From Sipunculus nudus (taxonomy: Eukaryota; Annelida; Sipuncula; Golfingiida; Sipunculidae), in contig CM049318.1 of the NCBI GenBank assembly GCA_026874595.1, positions 36,973,956 through 37,037,955 on the forward strand: a DNA stretch of 64,000 nucleotides. The letters are read 5' to 3'. The notes beneath the pieces were generated by a model. It was not told where the DNA came from. It was given only the letters and a program-made list of their open reading frames with translations, and ran no database searches. The translations under genes and the position numbers were made by a program. Shown piece by piece: positions 40,101-50,520 of the stretch. Within the stretch, counting starts at the first letter, position 1. Every line of letters starts with the position of its first letter.

Positions 40101-43100
40101 TATTTACACCACTTTTAAAATCATTCTCTACTTCAGGATACAATTTCTTAAATTCATATGATCCCCCATAATAAATAGGAAATTCCAACACATACGTGAG
40201 TATGACTTTGCCATCGTACATTATGGTTTTGGTTACAGACTGAAGCACCCCTTCTGATTCGACCATTGATGCCTAAGATGACTAAGTCTGAGCTGCATGC
40301 TGTTATGACCGGCGGCTTCGCCACCATCGCCGGGAGCGTCATGGGCGCCTATATCGCCATGGGGGTAGGAACAACTTATATCACATATTACATATCAAAG
40401 AAAGCAAGGTCTGGATATGAAATCCAAAGATGGTTTCAAAGTCGTGTTCATTCGTATTTGGCAAATATCACGAAAATAAAACCACGCGTAAAATTTACCC
40501 TACTTTGTACATGATTGCGCTTCCATATGTTAATTTTTATACAATGTCTAATGTTTGTTAACCTCAAATTTGAAGTAAGATTCGAAGTAAGATAAAATGC
40601 CAACCGCACTGCATAATATCATCTTATCTGTTTTATTTTCATTATGATGGTAATTCGTTTCATTTTACTTGTTGTAACCTTTTCAATTTTTTTTAAATCA
40701 TTAAATAAAATATTCTTTAAAAAAGTGTACATATTTTGCCATTTTTGTTTGTTTGTACAGTTCGAAAATTGTTTCTGTGATAACATATTTAAAGCCCAAT
40801 CTATTTGGTTCTTTTATTTCTGGAACATATGCATTTTAAACAGTATCCTTCTTCTATCAATATGGTATATTCTCCCTCATTAAAATAATGACACGTTAAT
40901 ATTTAATTGGTTTGCTTTTTAGCCATGTATCATCTAAAATAAACACATGCATGATATTTATTATAAAATTATATATAGAAATCACCGAATACCTTTTTTT
41001 CGATGTTCTCGTGATGTTACGATTATGTATATATAATTTCTTACAGGTTCCTGCCAACCACCTGCTGTCGGCCTCTGTGATGTCAGCGCCAGCCGCCCTG
41101 GCCATGGCAAAATTGTTTTATCCCGAAACCAAAAAGTCTAAGACCACAGTTGATGATGTTAAAGTAATGGAAAAGGGGTGAGGAACAATACCACAATAAT
41201 ATTACTCGCGCCAAATGCTGGTAAACACGTCGAAGGATTAAATTTAAAGGAAATACATGTAATAGTATTTTCTACTCTTTATGGCAGCTGTGTATATAAT
41301 AATGCCTGTATCTTTAAAATGTCTCGACTTTCGAAACAAACATCACTCAGTGAGTGTATGCCGACCGATCCTTCCCAGTACAATCTCTGACGGGCCTATT
41401 TTGTCGTGATCTAATAAGTTCTATCAAACGACCACTAATAATCAATTTACCTTTAGAGTAAATCTCGATATTTAAACATAAATATTGATCACGGTCTTGT
41501 CACTGGCGTTTAACATATGCCTTACCATCAAAATTTGTTGTCTGTATTTATATTTTTAAACATGCATCTTGTCTTAATACTTAAAACGTGACTATCCGCG
41601 TGACTGTAAAAGAACAAATTGTAAAATTATACTAGAAATTGTTTGACAGAAACTAAACAAACACATGACCAACATTGCGTCTTTTGTTTGTTTCATTTGA
41701 ATAAATATAATAGTTAACCAACGAAATTGACATAACAAGAAATTAATATTACCGATGAGAAAATATTTTAACCCTTTTTATAGTAACAATATTCGAAAAA
41801 AAAGAATGTCTTTTGATTCCTATAAGGTTTTTATTTTACAACAAACATTGTTTACCTTTCAGACCCGAGAGAAACCTGATAGAGGCGGCCTCTGCCGGCG
41901 CGTCAGCGTCCATCCGTCTGGTCGCTAATATCGTCGCCAATCTGATCGCTTTCCTGGCTATCCTTGGTTTCCTGAATGCAACTCTTACGTGGTTCGGAAT
42001 CAGAGTTGGTCTTAAACCTCCGGAATACCCCTATTTGACATTTGAGGTGAGATGTTCCGGACGAATATTTATGCCCAATCCATTATCAATATTTTTATTT
42101 GTCTGTTTTCTGTCCCCCGCTCCGCGGATGCAGCGGACATTGATTTGGGTTTGTCTGTGTGTCTGTCCCTCTGTCTGTCTGTCCGTCCGTCTGTCGGGTT
42201 TTTTTTTTTTCGTTTCCGTGCGGTAACTTTCCAAAATTTTATCCCATTTCATGCATATTTGGATCTGTGATTGCTCTGATGCATACTTCGGTTTGGATTG
42301 GTTTTGGAGCGTCTATCTGAAAAATATTTCTCTCAAGCTCAAAAACAAAATTCTAAATTTCTAAAATTCTAAAGTTTTTTTAATTGTGCCCTCAAGATTT
42401 TCTCCACATGTCATAATTTTGGTTGCTTATCAAGCATGAAAAACAATTAGAGCCCAAAGCGGAGGACATTAATTCCACGAATTTGCTTGTTTTTCAAACA
42501 CTATGTTTCCGCTAGGAGATATGATAATGGTTTCTATCGTCGATGGTTCGTCGGTTTATTGATTCGTCGGTGTGTCTGTTAACATTTTTTATTCATCAAG
42601 TTTCTGAATTTTTATGGAGGGATATGGTAACAGACATAAAACCTGCCAATAAATTTAGAAGATAATCTAGATCACAATGTTTTTGTTCAGATGATTGTGT
42701 GTTGTTTGTCAAGGCGGAACGCGGGAGTTATTAACGTGTATTAGGGACTGTCTTTGCTCTGGTCTGCAGAGCTTACGTTTTATACAACCGTGATAGGGAT
42801 TCACCTGGGTATCTGACCGTTCTGTTTGAGTGATAGTATTGTAAGTGATTGTAAAATATGAGAAAACCTCTGTTTACTGGTTGACGTAGAAAACAGAAAT
42901 CGGTTCGTATTGTTGACAGATTTTTCTATGCCATGTCTCTTCCCTTACAGAATCTGCTTTTAAATATCAAGTACAGCATTCTCTAAAAAAAATATGTATA
43001 TTCATGAATTGTATTCAATACATGTATAAAACATACATAACTTAAAACGATCTATTTTTGAAGTGATGATGAAAAAACATTGATGACATTTGATTTAAGA

Positions 43101-46100
43101 CCTGGTTTAAATACGATTTTTTCATATTGTTTCTTATTGTTTCAGCTGATTTGCTCTTACCTTTTGTTTCCATTCGCTCTGGTCATGGGAGTCGAACTTC
43201 AAGACTGCCGCAAGGTGGCGCAGCTGATTGGCATCAAAACGTTTTTCAATGAATTCATCGCATATGAATATCTGAAAAACCTAATTAGCAATGGGGATGT
43301 TATGGAGACATATTCTGGGAACTTTACCTACAGGAACGATGACATATACTTACACGATACCAACACAACCTTAATAGGTGGCTACATGAGCGTAAGTTTA
43401 CCAATATACCATATATGATCTATTAGGCCAAAAAAAACAAACGGCATGGTTCTCAGGCACCTCCCGTCTCAATTTTAAACCCCCGCATCAAAAATTTTCA
43501 TTTGGATTTTCAATAAAACATTACCAATTTTGAGCTCCAGCCACTTGGACATTTCTTTTAAGAAGTTAAAATCATACAATTTTGATAAAATTTTCTGAGC
43601 AAAATAAATCTGTTATTATCATGATTTTCCCTTATCATTTGACATTTTTATCGAAACATACAAAAAAAATTAAAAATAAAAAAAAAAACTGCCCGCCCGC
43701 ATTGATTTCTGAAACAAAGTGCCTGAGAACCAAACCTTATTTTTTCGCCTTAACCTTGTGGAGTATATTATGTTTCCATACCCAAAAAAAGCCATCTTCC
43801 CTTTACAGGTTAGAGCGAGGCATTTCAACGGCCATATATACTATCATTTATGGTGCACGTGTTTGAGGCTTTCTTTCGAGTGTTTGGCATCATGTGATAC
43901 ATCAAACTCAAGCTCAACTCCCGCCCTTTTATTTTGTTTCAGGATAACAAGGGTTATGTTTGTCATTTTCACCGAATTTGGCAGATTCTAAAACTGGCCA
44001 CCAAATATGGCCTTCTGTCGAGCATTTTCGCAAAAACACCCCTACAACTTTTAATGATAAATCCTCTCAAACATAAACAAACAAAGCCAACTCTGCTATT
44101 TTTTGTTTATTTATCACATTTCTCTCATCACTATCCTGCTATAAATATTGTATGCACCCTCAAATAATTTTATTGCCTGATATTTTCATATGCCCTGCAA
44201 ATTCTCCCAAGTGTTATAAGCTGAACTGAAATCTACACCAAAATTAATAATAATTTGCCGAAGCGTGCTATAAAATGTCAAATAATTACTTATGTGACTG
44301 TTATAAAAATACCAAATATGAGCAGCAAACGTCTCGCACGAACTGGGTAACCGAATAAAATCTAGGCTATGCAAAATAAAATTGTTCAATACTTCTACAA
44401 AGAGGCGGATCCAGGATTTAGGAAAAGGAGGGGTCCGACCCAGGAGAACTAATAAAAAAAAACTAAAAAGGGTCTCCAGGTCCTGAAGGGGGGGGGGGGT
44501 TCTAACACGCAATGAAATTGTCTGACCCCCTTTTAAAAAAGGTCGTGGAGGCTGAAAAGGTGGGTTCTAACCCCCCTGGACCTCCCCCCCCCCTTGGATT
44601 AGCTTTTTTTGTGTATATATTTTACACTTAGATTTATTTTACATGTCATAAATGTTTATGGTTTAAGCCGAGATGAGAACACTAGAATGTGTTTATATTC
44701 CCTGACTATATCTTCTTTAACAACTCAGCTGACTGGAGTCCTCATAAAGTCATGTTTGTCGATCAGCTAGGCGTCACAACTCATGGGTCACTTGTTTTCA
44801 TTCAATGCAGGACAGATCAGAAGTAATAGCGACCTACGCGCTCTGTGGCTTCGCCAATGTTGGTTCCATCGGAATCCAGCTGGGAGGTTTAGGGGCCATG
44901 GCTATCAACCGAAAGCCAGCCATGGCGCAGGTCGTAGTCCGCGCAATGATTGCTGGGAACGTCGCCTGCTTCTTGACCGCATGTATTGCAGGTAAACAAT
45001 AATCTAAATTAAAATGAAAATTTCGGCTCTGTGGCCTGATGACGTTTGAGACTATGTTTGGTCTGGGAAAATGTGGAAAATGGTGTGTTTCCTCGGGTTC
45101 AACTGTATATTTCATATAAAATTAAATTATTCATATAGAGAAAGTTTGAAAATACCTGCATACATCAGGATTAGAATAACCATATATACAAGCAAAGATT
45201 CAGTGCAAATACGTGGTGATGACAAGTGAACATAGTAACACTGACATAGTTTGAACAAATATATACGTTAAAAACACACACACATACTGCACATACAAAA
45301 GTGCCTGTTACATTGTTTCATCAGATCCATAAAAGTATCAGACAGTTTAGATGAAATTACTATCAAAATCAAATTCGTTTTGTGTCCCGTGTGTATCTGC
45401 ATACGTGACTAAAGAGTCCATTCCGGTTTCAGACAACGTGACAGGTTGATGTATATCCGGGTGTTAACTAGGCCCAGTTACAACCGCAACTACGGGACCT
45501 GGTACGCTCCCGAGGCAGCGGAAATCTTGCGCTTCTAAAGAAGCAACTGATTTTCACGCTGCCAGCTGTGACCGTTTATGATATATTTAGACACCAGGTG
45601 GCGGTTTGTTGTCCACTGAAATAAACGTGCATACGATGTGACAAGCAGCCAATCAGATGCCAAAAAACAAACACTCAACAGGCATCCTGGCTCCGCCCAT
45701 TGCCGCGCTTCAAGCGCCGTTTGATGAGTTTCCGGTCGAATTTAAATTGCTCCCTCTGCATTCTCGCATCATCGACCGATTCGATTATGACATTATGACT
45801 GTGTTAGCGTAGCCATGTATCTGTTGTCTGCAGAACTTAAACCAGCCAGCGAGGTGTGCACGCAGCCTTTGTTGTTACGTTTCGTTTGAACTACAGCTCA
45901 CCGGCCGAGCATCCTATGTGCCAAGGCCCTAAGCAAACCACGTCAGGGGCAATTCTCTCTGAGCCTGTGGCCTGTTTAGACGGTTACGCTGGGGGAGGAG
46001 CTGTCACTCGAAAAGAAATGAATATGATTGGCTTCGTGTATTCCTCGCTTGGCTTTGTCTTCCAGCACAAAGTTTAATCTGATTGGACAAAAATACAGTG

Positions 46101-46757
46101 CTCCCCTCTGGTGTTGCAAAGCAGGATACGAGGTCATAACAAACAGCGCCTTACGATATAGGAAGTAGCCCTGTAGGTAAAGCGCTGTGTAAAGAGCGTA
46201 CGGGACCTGGGTGTATATAATCGTCCCCATCGCTGCTCATACCACCCGCATTCTCCAAAGAGGCACACGTCCGTGAGATAAATCTCGCCCATGGGGCAAA
46301 ACCTTCCCATTTAGCCAAACTTGCCCTTGGTTGGGACTGACCGTGAAAAATATCACCGCCAATCCACCGAGTGCTCTGCAAAGTGCTCTACCTAGATCAC
46401 AGAAGCCGGTTTTACTCCCTTTTAATGGTTATAAAATAATACAACAGAGCGTCGTTTATCCGAACATCGTTTATCCGAAAACTTTTATCCGACATTGCGA
46501 ACCAAACTTTTGACCGTTAATCTGAAATTTTGATTTTTCAAGACCATCAGCGATAATTGCATCAAAATGTTACGCATAAATTGATGGTAAACCCAACAAA
46601 AATGTTGCTGCCAACATTAAATTTGGACCACCTTCATTAATTCATGTCCGACAGTATCTAGAAAAGTCTTCATTTCGTGGATGTTTCCTGCATCAAGTAG
46701 GTGTCTTTGAATACAAGTTTTTTCTTTCTCTTTGCAGGTCTGTTCTACCAAGGTTAG
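32436..46757 (+). CDS. SLC28: Concentrative nucleoside transporter, SLC28/CNT family, copy 2 (complete)
   Basis: Complete plasma-membrane nucleoside symporter of 659 residues, in the range of mammalian CNTs (about 650-690). Exons: 32436-32597, 33473-33897, 34939-35089, 36938-37129, 39370-39531, 40239-40364, 41047-41177, 41863-42046, 43146-43391, 44811-44991, 46738-46757; the summed length is an exact multiple of three. The ATG has A at -3 and an in-frame TAA nine bases upstream. The cytosolic N-terminus (1-118) is hydrophilic with an acidic run DLDDDD. TM1 is about 119-143 and TM2 about 151-173. GQTE lies at 363-366, Ser-Val of TM4 at 397-398, the signature [12 protein letters not shown] at 540-551 (Ile for the usual Val) and [11 protein letters not shown] at 602-612. 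GQ plus SV matches the human CNT3 (broad-specificity) pattern; this is inferred, not shown. The tail is only about six residues. Confidence 0.96.
33473..33897 (+). CDS. SLC28: CNT copy 2, exon 2 (N-terminal domain, TM1-2)
   Basis: 425 nt, acceptor TTACCAG, donor GTGAGT, phase 0 to 2. An acidic segment [10 protein letters not shown]...DLDDDD precedes [20 protein letters not shown] (TM1) and [16 protein letters not shown] (TM2). Confidence 0.93.
34035..34197. repeat. ATT trinucleotide microsatellite
   Basis: TTA/ATT units, interrupted by TCC and TTCTTC, in the intron after exon 2 of CNT copy 2. Poly-Leu, poly-Ile and poly-Asn ORFs here are artefacts. Confidence 0.97.
34801..34980 (+). repeat. 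Three-copy repeat of a splice acceptor and exon start (about 60 bp period)
   Basis: Three approximate copies begin near 34801, 34862 and 34922. Each holds a GACCT pyrimidine tract, a CAG or degenerate site, GGTAATA and TCTACCTTGG. Copy 3 is the true acceptor and start of exon 3. Copy 1 keeps CAG at 34815-34817; reading in from it in the exon phase meets a TAA in copy 2. Copy 2 has TTG instead of CAG. Confidence 0.85.
34939..35089 (+). CDS. SLC28: CNT copy 2, exon 3
   Basis: 151 nt; the first base completes Trp. Encodes [16 protein letters not shown], then [19 protein letters not shown] and SSNPGK. The acceptor lies in the last of three approximate repeats of its own splice junction (see 34801-34980). 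Confidence 0.92.
35150..35435 (-). repeat. tRNA-derived SINE-like element
   Basis: On the minus strand, CTCAGTGGTAGAGCAC (box-A like, about 35411-35428) is followed 50 bases on by TGACTTCAAATCTC (box-B like). Downstream, the body CATTCCGGTTTC to GTGTTAACTAGGCCC recurs at 45410-45510, so it is a dispersed family with a tRNA head. Confidence 0.6.
35436..36937 (+). other. Intron of CNT copy 2 (after exon 3), rest
   Basis: G-rich run at 35505-35535; otherwise ordinary noncoding sequence. Confidence 0.5.
36938..37129 (+). CDS. SLC28: CNT copy 2, exon 4
   Basis: 192 nt, phase 0 to 0, acceptor ATTTCAG, donor GTGAGT. Begins [14 protein letters not shown] and ends YVHHYFAFK; the same length and borders as exon b of copy 1. 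Confidence 0.96.
38150..38790. repeat. Degenerate repeat modules with TGACCTTGACCT
   Basis: Modules containing GAGTTCGAAAACCG and TGACCTTGACCTTGATCTTC-like text recur near 38290, 38560 and 38730 with irregular spacing, in the intron between exons 4 and 5 of CNT copy 2. Confidence 0.65.
39370..39531 (+). CDS. SLC28: CNT copy 2, exon 5 (first part of hairpin 1)
   Basis: 162 nt. [19 protein letters not shown] through AGNIFIGQ, then donor GTGAGA; the GQ/TE motif is split by the intron. Confidence 0.96.
39532..41046 (+). other. Introns around exon 6 of CNT copy 2
   Basis: Apart from exon 6 (40239-40364), only noncoding sequence; a fragment GTCAGCGAGGTTTCACTGTA lies at 40075-40095. Confidence 0.5.
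40239..40364 (+). CDS. SLC28: CNT copy 2, exon 6 (end of hairpin 1 and TM4)
   Basis: 126 nt. [24 protein letters not shown] and TM4 [13 protein letters not shown]. Ser-Val at residues 397-398 is the human CNT3-type pair. Confidence 0.96.
41047..41177 (+). CDS. SLC28: CNT copy 2, exon 7
   Basis: 131 nt, phase 0 to 2, acceptor TTACAG, donor [25 protein letters not shown], then [11 protein letters not shown] and a charged linker DDVKVMEKG. Confidence 0.95.
41863..42046 (+). CDS. SLC28: CNT copy 2, exon 8
   Basis: 184 nt. Amphipathic [15 protein letters not shown], membrane helix [18 protein letters not shown], then [10 protein letters not shown] and donor GTGAGA. Confidence 0.96.
42047..43145 (+). 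other. Intron between exons 8 and 9 of CNT copy 2
   Basis: A CTGTCTGTCCGTCC-type tract at 42160-42200 and a T-run; nothing else seen. Confidence 0.5.
43146..43391 (+). CDS. SLC28: CNT copy 2, exon 9 (hairpin 2 and loop, unsplit)
   Basis: 246 nt, phase 0 to 0, donor [21 protein letters not shown], then [12 protein letters not shown] and a hydrophilic loop with two sequons (NFT in GNFTY, NTT in TNTTL). Copy 1 has two exons here. Confidence 0.95.
44400..44605. repeat. G/C-run element with inverted ends
   Basis: GGCGGATCCAGGATTTAGG, runs of G (44487-44500) and of C (44582-44594) with GGTTCTAAC between. A related text, ATCCTGGATCCGCC, occurs reversed at 23888-23902. A likely small dispersed element in the intron before exon 10. 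Confidence 0.5.
44811..44991 (+). CDS. SLC28: CNT copy 2, exon 10 (TM7 and TM8)
   Basis: 181 nt, acceptor AATGCAG, donor GTAAAC, phase 0 to 1. [17 protein letters not shown], linker MAINRKPAM and last helix ending CFLTACIAG. Confidence 0.96.
45405..45510. repeat. SINE-like family, body fragment
   Basis: CCATTCCGGTTTCAG, GTGACAGG and GGTGTTAACTAGGCCCAG match the body of the element at 35150-35435. A further possible relative with GGGACCTGGGTGTATATA is at about 46200-46300. Confidence 0.55.
46738..46757 (+). CDS. SLC28: CNT copy 2, terminal exon 11 with stop
   Basis: Acceptor TCTTTGCAG. Twenty bases encode the end of Gly, LFYQG and TAG. The phase matches copy 1, whose last exon encodes LLYEG before continuing 10 more residues. 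Confidence 0.85.
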
Positions 46758-47881
46758 CCGGTTCTGCTGTTGGAGAGTCCTCAAGGCAATAAAAATACAA
46801 GTTGTGTTCGATTTTAGAACAGTTGGAAATGGAAGAATAATAGGGTGCTCCCTCAGATCCCTACAGGCGCCACATCCAGTAACGCAAACTTCATGTAATG
46901 CGAAGCCTAACAAATATGGTTCTTCACATATGCAAAAGAAAATCATTAATTCCAACCTCACGCAAAGCTGTCATTTTATAGCTACGCTTGTTATTTTAGT
47001 CCACAGTTCAAAAGATCAATTGATTGATTGAGGATCAACCCGGATTTCAACCCAGGTGAAATTATATATATATATATTCCGACAATGTTCAACTATTGGA
47101 CCCTGCGCCCCCTGGTAGTCACCAATGGAATCTACCAATAACGTTCGCACACTTGCATTTAGGACTTCTCATATGAGAAGTGATATACCAATGCGCAAAT
47201 GTTTATCATGAATGAATTCGCCGTAAATGATGTAACGATTATGAAGGCTCTAATATTAGTAACCGCTCAACTCAGGGAGGACCCGAAGAAATATTCAAAA
47301 ATGAATATTTCATTTTATGTTGAAGTACTCAATCGCAATGCAGATGAGTTTAAACTTTTATTCATCATGATAAGAAAGATGGCGGCACATATGTAAAGAC
47401 GTTCACAGGAAGTTACGTCATAGTCCTGTCAAGTCATCAAAATACACAGGTGGATGTGATCTTGTGAATTCTCATTTCACAGCGACCTTTGTAAGCCATG
47501 ACTTTGTCGTGTATATTTTTAAAAATATATTCCATATTGCATGAGCATTTTATTCTCCATGTTTTTGTATATCATGAATTTATAAATGATTTTTTACAAC
47601 TGATTTTGTACATAACAATGAAATTGTATAGTACATTTATATTGCTGACACATTCCAGTTTTATTAATACTTTAGAAAATATTAAACTTTAATTTTACAT
47701 TTTCAGTTATTTGTATTTATTTCACTAGCATATTACCAAATGTGTAGGGAGAAGTAGGGAAAAGTCCGCTGGACTTGGGCTGTGCTGGTTCTCTCAGGGT
47801 TCCCACAATGCGTGTTGACACGGACAGCTTTAACTTGCGTAATTTCTGATAGATGGAGCTGCTTTGGTCCTTAGAAAAATA
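46758..47881. other. Spacer between the convergent CNT copy 2 and CNBD2-like genes, first part
   Basis: CNT 3' UTR and noncoding sequence; a short TA run at 47065-47077. Just upstream, 46450-46490 has repeated CGTTTATCCGAA, resembling ends of mariner/pogo-type elements. Confidence 0.45.
46788..46793 (+). terminator. Possible polyadenylation signal of CNT copy 2
   Basis: AATAAA lies 31 bases after the TAG stop. It is the nearest canonical signal; a longer 3' UTR is possible. Confidence 0.4.
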
Positions 47882-47890
47882 ATCTCAAAT

Positions 47891-48090
47891 GACTCATGAT
47901 GTATGGTAAAATATAGAAAATGACCCATCCCCCCTCCCCCCCCCCCCGCTGTAAAATGTCTCAGGATGTATAGTAAAATATAGAAAATGACCCCCCCCCC
48001 CCCCCCCCCCGCTGTAAAATGTCACCCCCCCCCCCCTGTTAAATGTCTCAGGATGTATAGTAAAATATAGAAAATGATCCCCCCCCCCAC
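47891..48090. repeat. Tandem array with long C-runs
   Basis: Three copies of GATGTATAGTAAAATATAG followed by AAAATGACC and a C-run (up to about 21 C), at 47898, 47965 and 48052. The minus strand therefore carries several long G-runs. The Gly-rich minus-strand ORF is an artefact. Confidence 0.9.
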
Positions 48091-48179
48091 TTATGATCGA
48101 CCCCACTTTTCAAGACCAAAAACAGCATTTCCTTTATTGTTTAAATAACCAATTACATAAAAAAAATGTGCGCACAGAC

Positions 48180-48345
48180 ACGAGAGAGGGGGGCAGAGAG
48201 AGATGGAGAGACAGACAGGCAGAGAGAAGCAGACAGAGGGAGAAACAGATAGAGAGAAAGACAGAGACAATACACAGATAGTGAGAGAGACGGACAGATA
48301 GAGACGGAAAGACAGTCTTAAATATAGATATACAAGAGGGAGAGA
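48180..48345. repeat. GA-rich simple repeat
   Basis: GAGAGA/GACAGA degenerate tract directly after the C-run array. Confidence 0.85.
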
Positions 48346-49103
48346 ATTAAAGCCTGGACGTATATTTGGAAGATATTTTTTAATAAATATATTTTAAGAA
48401 ATTTTACAATGTACGAGCAAATGGTATAAGGCTATGCTCAATTAATATAAGTTCTTTCACTCTATCATTGTTGTCCATTCGGTTCCGAATTGTATCTTAA
48501 AACAAGTATCTTTTAAATCTTTGTTAAGGCAACTTCCCAAATAAATTCTCATCTTTATGGTTATGTAAAAATACATAAATTAAAACCTGTCTGTCAAATT
48601 CTCTCTTCCCTGCTTTATAATAAAAAACGCATTTTTTTCTTTATCAGAACTAAAATCCGTTTTTGGACCATTCTAATGGATAGCGTGGCGCCATCTTGTG
48701 TATGAGAAGAAGATCACAAATGTAGCCGTTGAATACTATGTTTAGATCTTGTGTATTTTTGGAGTGCATATTTTCTCCAAAAAATAACCGATTGTACGTG
48801 TACGGTGTCAGATTCTAAGTCAAGTCAACCGTGAATTCCCGCGGGCACACGTGTTTATTAAAAGAAATACACATCAGTTGCCAAATATAATTTAATGTGC
48901 CAGTGTTCAAAGATTTTACAAATATATGTAGTAAAATACATTTACACAGAACAATGGATACCATTCAAAAAATAAAAATACAGATAAACATACTTAAAAA
49001 ATTTATGGCAGTGTATCTACAGACCAAATTAATTAAGACTTATTAATTATAATAAACATGTAATTTGGACCAGTCTTAATTTACTATGATTGAACATCTC
49101 TAT

Positions 49104-49114
49104 AATATATATAT

Positions 49115-49174
<60 letters not shown>
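49104..49174. repeat. TA microsatellite
   Basis: Near-pure TA tract with one AAAT interruption. Confidence 0.97.
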
Positions 49175-49176
<2 letters not shown>

Positions 49177-49236
49177 AACGAATCCCCCGACGCAGAAAAT
49201 GTGACAATGTGGATATATCTAGGAGTTCACAATTAT

Positions 49237-49562
49237 TGCCTCCGCCAGCAGGGTATGCGTTGATCCACGTTCGTCTGTTTGTTTGTGTGTGTTCACAACT
49301 CACGCAATCAAGAATGGAATCCCATGAAGTTTTTAGGTCATACTGGGAATGAGCCAATGAAGGAAGAAGTAGAAGGAAGAAGATTTTCGTGTGGATCCAG
49401 CACATGATCCGGATTCAGTAACGTCATCAACGAATATTCACAAGTGTACACTCGCTTATGCACGAATGAACCTGGGAATATGGGCTGAATAAGTGAATGC
49501 ATCCTACAATAGGGACCCCAATAAGGCGAAGGCTTGCATTCCTTCCAACACAGAATTCTAGT
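49237..49562 (+). repeat. Repeat family B, copy 5
   Basis: TTGCCTCCGCCAGCAGGGTA start; end AGGCTTGCATTCC and AATTCTAGT. Directly follows a TA microsatellite. Confidence 0.8.
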
Positions 49563-50102
49563 CTCTATTGTTGGTCTATATATATAAATCCCAGTTCGAT
49601 CGAATTTTTCTTCAATACATTTTTTTCTACGAGCATGCACGTAATGATCCTCTCATGTTATTTACCTCAGTTTAGGGCTTTGTAAAATCAGAGACAAGCC
49701 TGAGGTGCCGAAGCCCGAGTTATATGCTTGTACCGGTCCCAATGTGACGTATGATTAAATATGATATTTCTTCTTTGATGCACCAACCTGAATATTCATT
49801 GTCGACCGTCGCCGACAGATGTCGCTAGTTGGATAAAAAAAATGTTTGTTGTGTGGGTCAAATTTTCAAAGCAGTAACACTGAAATAGGTGTCCCATGGA
49901 AATATATCGGCCATTTAGGTATTTTATTATCACAGAACATGGCCGAACATCTGACATATCAGTCACACGTATCAGTCTTAACATATCAGCCATTTAGATA
50001 CTATTGCATGTCAAATATAACTGTCAGGTGACTGTAATACGACCGTTTATTGGTCGTTTTTTGTGTTATTTTTTTAATTACACACTCTTCTCCGAAGTAT
50101 AT

Positions 50103-50108
50103 TTTATT
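50103..50108 (-). terminator. Possible polyadenylation signal of the CNBD2-like gene
   Basis: AATAAA (TTTATT on the plus strand) seven bases past the stop; a second lies at 50047-50052. The first would give a very short 3' UTR, so the second may be the real one. Confidence 0.35.
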
Positions 50109-50114
50109 TTCTTA

Positions 50115-50520
50115 TCACTCCTCTTTGAAGTATATCCGTTTATTTCGTATACACCGGAACAGGAACCTGGTCAAATCATGGGGATTGTTTTTAATGTCCG
50201 CCTCTTTGTACATCCGTGATTCAAAGTTATCATTCTGTATATCCTCCTGTCTCGGCTCGTCGGGTGAGGGAGGGCACAAGTCTAAATCAGCCGAGTTCCG
50301 CTCTAATCTCCCGCGCTTTTGCAGAGTGGAAAGCAGACGACCGTCTTGCCCAACGCCCGGGATGTGCAGTGGCGCGTGAGAAAGAGCGGGAGGGTTGGTC
50401 TGGTGTCGTCTGCTGTCTCTCTTTAGCGTATTTACGACTTGTCGTACGACCCGGTGTTTGTATTTATCCCATCGGGATTTCTGCTTGTAGGAGGCCAGAA
50501 GAACTTCATCTGACGGGTAC
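50115..50520 (-). CDS. CNBD2: CNBD2-like, terminal exon k with stop
   Basis: 406 nt, acceptor AATGCAG. Starts YPSDEVLLASYKQKSRWDKY, then a basic helix and a polar C-terminal tail with a PPSPDEPRQED stretch, ending IRNKRIYFKEE and TGA. The frame, phase and stop agree exactly with exon j. Confidence 0.85.

Noticed and set aside
47894-48106. Gly-rich minus-strand ORF
   Set aside because: Product of the C-run array.
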